Source of the DNA: Verrucomicrobiota bacterium
Lineage (GTDB): Bacteria > Verrucomicrobiota > Verrucomicrobiia > Verrucomicrobiales > DEV007
Assembly (NCBI GenBank): GCA_020630975.1
Contig: JAHDID010000011.1
Location: forward strand, 62,001-126,000
DNA length: 64,000 nt
Reading direction: 5' to 3'
Positions 29,196 through 37,554 of this stretch are shown in pieces. Position numbers and translations under genes: made by a program. Numbering within the stretch: the stretch's first letter is position 1; each line of letters begins with the position of its first letter. The notes beneath the pieces were generated by a model. The model worked only from the letters and a program-made list of their open reading frames with translations. It was not told the DNA's origin and did no database searches.

Positions 29196-29792
29196 ATGGA
29201 CAACGAACCGAAGCCATTCCAACCAGCAGAAGACAACTACGATCAGCAATTTCTGAACTGCCACACCGAGCAGCCCCACCGACACTCCCAGTATGAGTCC
29301 TGTCGATTCGAAAATTGCCACTTTGCAAAGGCGCAGCTTGAGAACTCGGGATTTGCCGATTGCCAGTTTATCCACTGCGACCTCACCATGGTCAGCTTTG
29401 CCCAATCCACACTCAATGGTGTCCGATTTGAAAGCTGCCGCCTGCGAGGTGTCGACTGGACAACCGTCAGCCCCGCCATGCTGTCTACCGCATTTCACGA
29501 ATGCGTCCTCGACTACAGCGTCTTCGACGATCTCACGCTGAAGAAGACACCCTTCATCAAATGCTCAGCCATCGAATCCTCCTTCGACCGCTGCGACCTC
29601 CGCCATACCACGTTCACCGAGTCAAAACTAACCAGAGCCACCTTCTCAGGCGCCAACCTTCAACAGGCAGACTTTCGCGGGGTCGAAGGCTTAGTCTTGG
29701 ATCTTTCCAACTGCCGCACCGACGGTCTCCAACTAAATCTAACCGACACTATCGAAACCCTCCAGAGCTACGGCCTCGATATCGCCCCGTGA
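29196..29792 (+). CDS. Pentapeptide-repeat protein
   Basis: CRFENCHFAKAQLENSGFADCQFIHCDLTMVSFAQSTLNGVRFESCRLRGVDW: repeating A/C(D/N)LXX-type pentads. Confidence 0.88.
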   Translation: MDNEPKPFQPAEDNYDQQFLNCHTEQPHRHSQYESCRFENCHFAKAQLENSGFADCQFIHCDLTMVSFAQSTLNGVRFESCRLRGVDWTTVSPAMLSTAFHECVLDYSVFDDLTLKKTPFIKCSAIESSFDRCDLRHTTFTESKLTRATFSGANLQQADFRGVEGLVLDLSNCRTDGLQLNLTDTIETLQSYGLDIAP

Positions 29793-29856
29793 GCAGGTCT
29801 GACTGACAAAGGAATGGTTCCTTGACGGCTCTGATTTAGTAAGATATTCTTACCTT

Positions 29857-30105
29857 ATGACAACGGTTCTTTCTCAAAAAGGCCAAATCGTCTTACCTGC
29901 TGGGATACGCAAGCAACTCGACTTGCAGCCAGGAGATGACTTTGAGATCTTGGTGGATGATAATGACGACGGTACGATCGTGTTGAGGCGAGTGCAATCG
30001 CCGCCCAATGCCGGGCTGATTGACCATCTGCTGAGTGCTCCGGGTGAACTGGATATACCAGACCGAGCAAAGGACGCCCCTGAGGCAATATCCTTCGATG
30101 CTTGA
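29857..30105 (+). CDS. AbrB/MazE-fold antitoxin (VapB-like)
   Basis: MTTVLSQKGQIVLPAGIRKQLDLQPGDDFEIL. Confidence 0.88.
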   Translation: MTTVLSQKGQIVLPAGIRKQLDLQPGDDFEILVDDNDDGTIVLRRVQSPPNAGLIDHLLSAPGELDIPDRAKDAPEAISFDA

Positions 30106-30125
30106 TGCTTTCGATGATTGATGGA

Positions 30126-30551
30126 ATGGAGAAGTACCTAGTCGATACCAATCTATGGAGTGAAAGCACCAAAAACGAACCCGACGAGCGGGTGGTAGCA
30201 TGGATGAGAGATCATGAGTCGGTGCTTTATATATCTACTATCTCGATAGGTGAATTGAAGTATGGCATAGAAAGGCTGGAGGACGGCCGAAGAAAACGAG
30301 CCTATCAAAGCTGGCTGACGGGACTAACGCAGCGAATGAAGGGCCGAATCCTCAACTACAACACATCGACCGCTACTGTGTGGGGGCAACTACAGGCTAA
30401 ATGCGAAATCCAAGGCATAACCCTACCCAGTCTGGATAGCCAAATAGCAGCCATAGCGATTCGCCACGACTTGATCATAGCTTCTCGAAACGAGAGCGAC
30501 TTTAGGCACACGGGAGTGAAAGTGATCAATCCTTTTTCTTGTAATGGGTGA
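30126..30551 (+). CDS. PIN-domain toxin (VapC/FitB-like)
   Basis: YLVDTNLWSE, ISIGELKYGIERL, SLDSQIAAIAIRHDLIIASRNESDF acidic residues; directly follows the antitoxin. Open frame extends upstream to 30102. Confidence 0.88.
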   Translation: MEKYLVDTNLWSESTKNEPDERVVAWMRDHESVLYISTISIGELKYGIERLEDGRRKRAYQSWLTGLTQRMKGRILNYNTSTATVWGQLQAKCEIQGITLPSLDSQIAAIAIRHDLIIASRNESDFRHTGVKVINPFSCNG

Positions 30552-31056
30552 CAGGCAGAATCGGAGTAAAATATCAATGTATCCTAATATAGACTCAGGT
30601 GATTATTCCGGATTTTTCAGGCTAAATCCAGCCAAAGTGCATCCGGTGCCTAAATAGGCACCCCGAAGTATAGAACTCATAGCCGATGGTCGAGCCTATT
30701 GGAAATTGGAGAGGCGAGGTGGTGGATTCTGATGAGTTTCCCAGTGCTGTGATAACGTTTTAGCTTGCCGGCTAATGCACGTCACCCCCAGCGCCAAAGG
30801 CAAGAGATTTGAGAGGACCTCAAGCATCGCCTAACTGAGGACAGTTTTGAGTTTAGTCAAAGGAATCAAGCGGTGGTGAGAATCAAGAATTCGTATGGCT
30901 ATTTAAGCGCTCTGAAACTTATGCTGGAGAGGTGAAGGTGTTACATCCAGAATCTATTCTGCGAAGGGTTGCTGGTGACAAGACACTGATTTATAGCGCT
31001 CCAGGGCACCGGCAATACGATTGCCGATCTCACCGTGGCAGGAATCAAGAAATAAC

Positions 31057-31121
31057 GGCATCCCTGCGGTTGGCTGAACCCATGGTTTCGCAGCCGAGGT
31101 AGCCGAACAGCAGGGATGCCG
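31057..31121. repeat. Imperfect ~20-bp inverted repeat (REP/BIME-like hairpin)
   Basis: CGGCATCCCTGCGGTTGGCT ... AGCCGAACAGCAGGGATGCCG; 12-bp perfect outer stem. Confidence 0.75.
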
Positions 31122-31152
31122 TAGTTCCTTGAGTTAGGACACAAAGCGAATC

Positions 31153-31186
31153 ATTGTACCCTATTCACTGTTTTGCGAACCCTATT
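31153..31186 (+). repeat. Twin 13-mer, second copy degenerate (locus 2)
   Basis: ATTGTACCCTATT 31153-31165; TGCGAACCCTATT 31174-31186. Confidence 0.85.
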
Positions 31187-31404
31187 CATTCAGGTAGCAG
31201 ACGAAAAAAGGATCGCCGCACAGTATACTGTATTGCTATTCATTCGCCTATTAGATACCATGTTATACTACAGGAACTATATGGTCGAAAATAACCCCCG
31301 AAAACGGTAAATGAAATAGGGGAACCGTAACGCAACTAGAATGTCAATAAATTACACCCCTTATTCAAAAACTGAAAACGACGTAACGTAGAGTGTGTTC
31401 CGCT

Positions 31405-32457
31405 TTAGAAAAATCTATTTCCAGGATTCATCAGGCTCATCATCTCTATGCCGACTCCTGAGCCTGCTAAATTAAGATTGAGAGCAGGGTTCTTTTTTCG
31501 CAATGCTCTCAAAGCCGGTTCGGCGTCTTTGGTCAATCCGACACAATTGCCCATATCACAGAAGACCAACTTGCTCAATTTCTCCAAATGCGGGAGACCC
31601 AGCTCATCCACACGTGCATATTTCACACGCAGCTCTACCAGATTCGGGAATTGCTCGACGATTTTTTTCAACTGCTCATTGCCGATGTAACCGTAAACCA
31701 AGTCAAGCCGTGCCAGACTAGGATACGGGCCATCGAGGGCGCTTAGCCAGCCGTATACAGTCGCCTGGTTTTCGCGGGTATCCGACAGAGAATCGAAACA
31801 AATCGTGAGTCCCTCCAAGCGCTCCAAAGGCAGCTCCTGTGGTGATATCTCCCTGTGGGTGCCAATGACCATCGACACCTCTGTCAGCTTATCCATGCGA
31901 TGTAGCACTGGCCCGCAGTCATCGCTAGGCACATAAAAGTGGAAGGCAGCCATATCAGGAGCCAGGCGACTGATGATGGCGATACCCTCCCTAGTCACAT
32001 CGCTACAGTCCTGCATCCATACCACATCCACCGCTGGCAGCGGCCCTAATATCTCCAGGTGTTGATCTGTCGTTTCTTTAGACAGATAGATCTGCTCCGT
32101 CCTGGCGATCGGCCAGCCGCGGGCGAGTCGTATCGCACGCAGCGAGTCAGCCCCAGACTCTAAGGCAACCGATTCGACTTTCGGCTCCAAAGTCCGCAGA
32201 GCAGTCTTCAGTAGTCGGCTCGCAGGTCTCACCCACACAGGCCCAGAGTCCAGGCGCGATACCCAGAGCTTTCGCCAGCCAGTATGGGGTATGTCCACCG
32301 AAACGCCGACACGAGTCAGCTGATGCAGCTGGTAGCAACGCCCACCCACCGTAGCGACAAACCAAGCGCACAACACCAGGGCTAGTGCTACTCCGCTAAA
32401 AAATATGCGCCGCCTGCTCACCCCGCAGCAGATATCTCCATCGATCCAGTCTGTCAA
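31405..32457 (-). CDS. Membrane-anchored leucine-rich-repeat-like protein
   Basis: N-terminal TM (GVALALVLCAWFVATVGG); LARLDLVYGYIGNEQLKKIVEQFPNLVELRVKYARVDELGLPHLEKLSKLVFCDM LRR spacing. Confidence 0.6.
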   Translation of the reverse strand: MTDWIDGDICCGVSRRRIFFSGVALALVLCAWFVATVGGRCYQLHQLTRVGVSVDIPHTGWRKLWVSRLDSGPVWVRPASRLLKTALRTLEPKVESVALESGADSLRAIRLARGWPIARTEQIYLSKETTDQHLEILGPLPAVDVVWMQDCSDVTREGIAIISRLAPDMAAFHFYVPSDDCGPVLHRMDKLTEVSMVIGTHREISPQELPLERLEGLTICFDSLSDTRENQATVYGWLSALDGPYPSLARLDLVYGYIGNEQLKKIVEQFPNLVELRVKYARVDELGLPHLEKLSKLVFCDMGNCVGLTKDAEPALRALRKKNPALNLNLAGSGVGIEMMSLMNPGNRFF

Positions 32458-32514
32458 ATAGCGGGCCTGGGGTTATCGAGAGTCGCGCACCACTGTGCTG
32501 GGCAGGCAGCTCTA

Positions 32515-32732
32515 GAGGCTCTGAAAACACGGAAGATTGGGATCTTCCGCTACGCATCTGCAAGGCCCGTAGCTGAATTTCCAAAAATTCAGACCTCGGA
32601 GACTCTCGGAGCACTGCCCGCTGTCTATGCTCGGAGGCTCTGAAAACACGGAAGATTGGGATCTTCCGCTACGCATCAGCAAGACCGTAGCTGAATTTCC
32701 AAAAATTCAGACCTCGGAGACTCTCGAAGCAC
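32515..32732. repeat. Tandem duplication of a ~99-bp double-hairpin unit
   Basis: GGCTCTGAAAACACGGAAGATTGGGATCTTCCGCTACGCATC...CTGAATTTCCAAAAATTCAGACCTCGGAGACTCTC occurs at ~32516-32613 and ~32635-32732. Confidence 0.93.
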
Positions 32733-32845
32733 AATAAGGGGGCAGATCTAGTATTTTGACATTGGCAATAGTCCTGGGATGCCTAGTGATGCAGGACCAA
32801 CCATGTTTCGCGAGCCACTCTCCCTACATGGTGTAACATCCCGAC

Positions 32846-34393
32846 ATGCACCCAGTGTCGCGCCTCATCTATTCTGCCTGCATTCTCGCGTCGTTCACCT
32901 TCTCTGCCCGCGCAGAAGCTGATCAACCCCATCCCAATATCGTTTTTATTTACGCGGATGACCTTGGTTACGGCGATGTCGGTTGTTACCATCCGGAATC
33001 CAAAGTGCCGACTCCCAATCTGGACCAGTTCGCTGCCGAGGGGATGCGCTTTACGGATGCTCACAGCCCCTCCACTGTCTGCACGCCTTCGCGCTACAGC
33101 GTGATGACTGGGCGCATGGCATTCCGTATGAACTACGCTGGTGTCTTCACCGGAGTGGAAGGCCCCTGTCTGATCGATCGGAAGCGACTGACACTGCCGG
33201 AGATGCTCCAGGACAAGGGCTACCGGACTGCCTTGATGGGTAAATGGCATATCGGCATGACCTTTCTGGACCGCGACGGCGAGCCGGTCTATGAAACCAG
33301 CGACGCCCGTGGTGTAGGCCTGGTGAAGCACGCCGACCTGACCCGACCCATCGCCGATGGCCCGCTCAATCACGGCTTTGATGAGTTCTATGGCACCGTC
33401 TGCTGCCCGACGACAGACTGGCTCTATGCCTATATCGACGGAGATCGGATACCAGTGCTGCCCACCACGATACGGGACCAGTCCAAACTGCCGGCTCACG
33501 CCTATTCCAGAACTCGCGCAGGCTTGCTCGCACCGGACTTCGACCTGGAAGAAGTCGATATGGTCTTCCTGGAAAAGAGCCAGGCTTTCCTCAAAGACCA
33601 TGTGGATAAGCGCCCCGACCAGCCTTTCTTCCTGTTTCATTCGGCTCAGGCGGTTCACCTACCGTCATTCCCGGGTGATGCCTTTAAAGGGAAGACCGAT
33701 GCAGGACCGCACGGTGACTTCATCTTTCAATTCGACCATATCGTCGGGGAGCTGATGAAGACGCTCAAAGAGCTGGGTGTCGACAACAACACGCTGGTCG
33801 TGATAAGCAGCGACAACGGCCCGGAGGTGTCCACCATCGTGGCGATGCGGGGTGACCACCAGCACGATGGCGCGCATCCCTGGAGAGGCGTGAAGCGCGA
33901 CCAATGGGAGGGCGGCCACCGTGTGCCGTTTCTGGTGCGTTGGCCGGGGACCGTGCCTGCCGGAACTGTGAGCAGTGAAACACTCTGCCAGACCGATCTG
34001 ATGGCGACTTTCGCATCGATCGTCGGAGCCAGCCTCCCGGATGATGCTGCGGAAGACAGCTTCGATATGCTGCCCATCTTCCGAGGTGCTAAAACCACTG
34101 CTCCGATACGCCCCTATACTCTGTACCAGACGATCCGCCTCGATCTCGCCATCCGGCGTGGCCCCTGGAAATACCTCGATCATCAAGGCTCCGGTGGCAA
34201 CAACTACGAAAAGCGTAAGGATCTGCAGAAATATGCCCTGCCCGACAATGCGCCCGATGCTCCGGGACAGCTCTATCACCTAGGCAAAGATCCCGGCGAG
34301 ACCACAAATCTCTACTACGACCACCCCAAGATCGTGAAGGAGCTAAAGGCGCTGCTCGAAGAGAGCAAGGCCTCTGGCCGCAGCCGCCCGTGA
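32846..34393 (+). CDS. Sulfatase (arylsulfatase family, type I Cys)
   Basis: PNIVFIYADDLGYGDVGCY; VCTPSRYSVMTGR (CxPxR); MGKWHIG; DNGPEV. Confidence 0.95.
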   Translation: MHPVSRLIYSACILASFTFSARAEADQPHPNIVFIYADDLGYGDVGCYHPESKVPTPNLDQFAAEGMRFTDAHSPSTVCTPSRYSVMTGRMAFRMNYAGVFTGVEGPCLIDRKRLTLPEMLQDKGYRTALMGKWHIGMTFLDRDGEPVYETSDARGVGLVKHADLTRPIADGPLNHGFDEFYGTVCCPTTDWLYAYIDGDRIPVLPTTIRDQSKLPAHAYSRTRAGLLAPDFDLEEVDMVFLEKSQAFLKDHVDKRPDQPFFLFHSAQAVHLPSFPGDAFKGKTDAGPHGDFIFQFDHIVGELMKTLKELGVDNNTLVVISSDNGPEVSTIVAMRGDHQHDGAHPWRGVKRDQWEGGHRVPFLVRWPGTVPAGTVSSETLCQTDLMATFASIVGASLPDDAAEDSFDMLPIFRGAKTTAPIRPYTLYQTIRLDLAIRRGPWKYLDHQGSGGNNYEKRKDLQKYALPDNAPDAPGQLYHLGKDPGETTNLYYDHPKIVKELKALLEESKASGRSRP

Positions 34394-34615
34394 GGCGGGC
34401 TTAACAATAAGCACACCGTTTACCTATCCCCATTATACGAATGTGCCCTCCATCAAACGAATGGCGATGTTTGCATGGATGGCCTGGAGGCCGACGGATT
34501 TTACGGAATTCACATAGATTCTATTACCAATTCCTTTGTCCCCGATCCTGTCTGCCGAAGCTTATAGCGCAGGAGGATTCCTTTGTCCAATCAGAGAAAC
34601 CTCTGCCCGCTTTGA

Positions 34616-36232
34616 TCATTGTGATCGCACATAATCGAGAATCCTGATAAACGACTGACCTCTGTTTTTCATATCAGGATAAAGTCGCCGTTGCTCCTTC
34701 CACAGTCGGCCGACTTCTGCACCTTTTGGGCCGGCTGTTTTGAACCACGCGTCGACATAGGCTTGATGCTTTGAGCCATGGTAGTCTTTGGGTAGATCGC
34801 GTTTGGCGATGGTCTCTAGGAGTTGGCGTATTTCTTTATCTTTATCATCGCTCTGAGAGGCCGTGAGCGGCGTGCTGGCGATGGGTTTTTCAGGTAGTAG
34901 GCTAGTCCTGACTAGTTCGGCCCCATCTTCTAGGCAGTAAAGAAAGCGCATGCCTCGCATGAAGAGCTGCTTTCCTGCCAGAGCGGGTGATGCATGAAAG
35001 CGATCGTTTAGTTGATTGGTAGCCAGCACCTGCAGTTCATCGCCCGGCTCGATCACCACGGTGGTCCCCTTTCTACCTAGAAAGTATATTTTCCCATCAG
35101 CACCGACTGGCGATGCGTAGATATCTCCCAGATCGGGGATGCGAGTGCGGCTGATCGTCTCCGAGCCATCGCTAGCCAGACGCGAGGTCAGGATATTTTG
35201 ATTCGACTGGGTGTAGTAGAGCTGCCCATCTAGGAGGATCGGCGATGGCACGTAGGGAGTGCCACGATCGGCCTGCCAGCGGATCGTGTCGGTCACGTCG
35301 CCCCGCCCGGTGATAGGTATCGCCAATAACGCGTGGCCTTTGTAGCCGCTCATACAATAGACCATATCGCCATCGACGATCGGGCTGGGCGTGCAATTGC
35401 TAGACATGCCGGTGGCCCACCAGATGACTTCGCCGGTCGCCAGATCGTAGCTGCGCACCTGCATCGTGGCGGCAGTGATCACCTGAGACACCCCATCGTG
35501 CTCGGCGATTGCCGGAGTCGCCCAGGAGTTTTTGGTATCTCTATCTTTTTCCCACAGCGTCTTGCCATCGGCGGTATTGAGCACCACGATACTCGACTGG
35601 CTGCGATCCTGATCTCGCACTAGGACGATCTTGCCATCGTGTACCACGGGCGAGCTGCCCTCGCCCAGACTGGCACCGATCCTGACCTGCCCCAGATCCC
35701 TCTGCCATAGCTTTTCACCATCTAGCGAGTAGGCATACAAACCCGCCGAGCCAAACCAACAGTACAGCCGTTCACCATCGCAAAAGGGCGAAGCCGAGGC
35801 GTAGCTGGCGTCTTTGTGGTGCCCCTCGTGAGGCACCAGAGTGGTCGCTACCGAGCGCCACAGCTGCTCGCCGCTCATCCGATCGAAACACAGCACCACC
35901 ATCTGGTAGCTGGTGTTGGGATGTTTGATGCCAAAGACTCGCTCCGGCTGATCTTCCGGCTTGGGCAGGCTCGGATCGACCTCGTAGGTATTGATCGCCG
36001 TAGTCAAATAGACCCGGTCACCCACGACGATCGGTGTGCTGGTACCCTTGCCCTCGATCTCTACCTTCCAGCGGACATTCTCGGTCTCGCTCCAAGTGAG
36101 CGGCGGCCGAGCCGATGGCGAGGTGCCATTGTTCTGCGGTCCGCGCCATTGGTGCCAGTCGGCAGCGGGCGAGTGGAGGTGGCAGGACAAGGCTGATAGA
36201 ATGAAAAAATGGCAGAGTGATCGGATGCTCAT
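34616..36232 (-). CDS. Secreted PQQ-like beta-propeller protein
   Basis: DWHQWRGPQNNGTSP; repeated DGKTLWEKDRD, YDLATGEVIWWATG, YSLDGEKLWQRDLG. Confidence 0.88.
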   Translation of the reverse strand: MSIRSLCHFFILSALSCHLHSPAADWHQWRGPQNNGTSPSARPPLTWSETENVRWKVEIEGKGTSTPIVVGDRVYLTTAINTYEVDPSLPKPEDQPERVFGIKHPNTSYQMVVLCFDRMSGEQLWRSVATTLVPHEGHHKDASYASASPFCDGERLYCWFGSAGLYAYSLDGEKLWQRDLGQVRIGASLGEGSSPVVHDGKIVLVRDQDRSQSSIVVLNTADGKTLWEKDRDTKNSWATPAIAEHDGVSQVITAATMQVRSYDLATGEVIWWATGMSSNCTPSPIVDGDMVYCMSGYKGHALLAIPITGRGDVTDTIRWQADRGTPYVPSPILLDGQLYYTQSNQNILTSRLASDGSETISRTRIPDLGDIYASPVGADGKIYFLGRKGTTVVIEPGDELQVLATNQLNDRFHASPALAGKQLFMRGMRFLYCLEDGAELVRTSLLPEKPIASTPLTASQSDDKDKEIRQLLETIAKRDLPKDYHGSKHQAYVDAWFKTAGPKGAEVGRLWKEQRRLYPDMKNRGQSFIRILDYVRSQ

Positions 36233-36333
36233 GGAGTTCGGAGTTGGCTCGTTTAGGTATTCTCCGCATTAGAGTGGCTTATTCGGAAGGAAAAATGCGA
36301 ATTTATCGCGGCGGCTCGGAAACTAGCGAAGTC

Positions 36334-36427
36334 AATCAAGGAGGGGCGCACGTCTCGTCGCCCGGCTACCTCGGCCGAAGCATCTGGCTCAGCCTGCCGG
36401 GCGACGAGACGTCGCCCCTCTTTGATT
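36334..36427. repeat. Intergenic palindromic repeat, family member (long hairpin)
   Basis: AATCAAGGAGGGGCGCACGTCTCGTCGCCCGGC ... GCCGGGCGACGAGACGTCGCCCCTCTTTGATT. Confidence 0.9.
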
Positions 36428-36506
36428 ACCCACTCAGTAACCTACCCGAAAAGATCGACGAATTCGCCAGCATATCTACCCTGTGTCGAATACCAAACGG
36501 CCGGTT

Positions 36507-37247
36507 TTAGCCATCTGTCTCAGCCCCCATTTTACCGACATAGCTTGCCACCTCTTGTGGGCTAAGAGTGCCGTTTTTGTCTTTATCCGTCCGCTTAAAG
36601 TGATTATCCACGTGGCTCTTTCCGGCACAGATCGTGAGAAATTCTGCTTTGGTGAGCGTTCCGTTTTCATCATCATCAGCCATTGCGAACCACTCACCTG
36701 TCGTTTTGCGAGAGTATTTCCACCAGGAGACCTCGCTCATCACTTTGGTAAGTTCTTTTAAGTCGAGGAACCCGTCTTTATCCTTATCGGCTTTGGCGAA
36801 TCTATCTGGCCCATGCTTTGCCGAATGATACAGAGATGTCGCCATCTCGATGTAGTCGATCTTGCCGTCGGAATTGCGATCTGCCATGGCAAAGATCTGC
36901 TCCATACTCAGAGACGCTCGCTCCTCACCTAGTGGCTGATGCTCGGGGATTGGCAGGGTTAGTTGCAGCTTTTTGGTAGAGCCGCCTTTGATAGCTGCTT
37001 TGGCGGAAAATCCTATCGTAGGCTTTTGCTGATCTGCTGGTACCGATACGTACTGGATGCCAGACTTCGGCAGCGCTACCTCTCGGCTGTGTTCGCCTTG
37101 GTGCAGGATCGTGATGGATTGGCCGTCCTCAGATACCGCGGTGATCTTGCCGATCACTAGCGGGCTATCTTTCCCCTTGCTATTGGACTGGGCTAGAAGA
37201 CTCGACGTGGCAATCAGAAGGGTGAGCGAAAAGAGAATCGGTTTCAT
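36507..37247 (-). CDS. Secreted EF-hand protein (four EF-hand-like loops)
   Basis: DRNSDGKIDYIE, DKDKDGFLDLKE, DDDENGTLTKAE, DKDKNGTLSPQE. Confidence 0.88.
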   Translation of the reverse strand: MKPILFSLTLLIATSSLLAQSNSKGKDSPLVIGKITAVSEDGQSITILHQGEHSREVALPKSGIQYVSVPADQQKPTIGFSAKAAIKGGSTKKLQLTLPIPEHQPLGEERASLSMEQIFAMADRNSDGKIDYIEMATSLYHSAKHGPDRFAKADKDKDGFLDLKELTKVMSEVSWWKYSRKTTGEWFAMADDDENGTLTKAEFLTICAGKSHVDNHFKRTDKDKNGTLSPQEVASYVGKMGAETDG

Positions 37248-37325
37248 AGCAGTGTGGTTGCTAGATCTTAGACAGGAAAAGGCTGCTTCTTAACAGAAAA
37301 TTAAGGGAAATTTTGCTCCTATAAC

Positions 37326-37422
37326 TTGGCTCAGCCTGCCGGGCGACGAGACGTTGCCCCTCCTTGATTGCCGCATACTTCGGCCGAGGTTGCCGGGCAT
37401 CTGAAGGCAGCCCCTCCTTGAG
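37326..37422. repeat. Intergenic repeat, same family (direct arrangement of sub-units A and B)
   Basis: TTGGCTCAGCCTGCCGGGCGACGAGACGTTGCCCCTCCTTGATT ... CTTCGGCCGAGGTTGCCGGGCATCTGAAGGCAGCCCCTCCTTGAG. Confidence 0.9.
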
Positions 37423-37554
37423 CGTGTTCACTCCTTGGGCCTGCCTACTTACTCTATCTTCCCACCGACTTGAGCAAATTCGGAAAATTTGTGATGACTT
37501 TTACACGTGTGAAGCTCTCAACCTCAAATCGTTCGTTTGCTACTAGTATGGGGA

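Noticed and set aside
30820-30950. Short open segment EDLKHRLTEDSFEFSQRNQAVVRIKNSYGYLSALKLMLER, suspected transposase C-terminus
   Set aside because: Only ~40 aa between stops and no confident match to a transposase family from motif reading.
30941-31144. 67-aa minus-strand ORF
   Set aside because: Overlaps the REP-like hairpin; no motif support.
32783-33658. 291-aa minus-strand ORF
   Set aside because: Antisense to the well-supported sulfatase; no recognisable motif; typical GC-rich shadow ORF.
33665-34279. 204-aa minus-strand ORF
   Set aside because: Also antisense to the same sulfatase; no independent support.
36217-36510. 97-aa plus-strand ORF
   Set aside because: Mostly spans the palindromic intergenic repeat.
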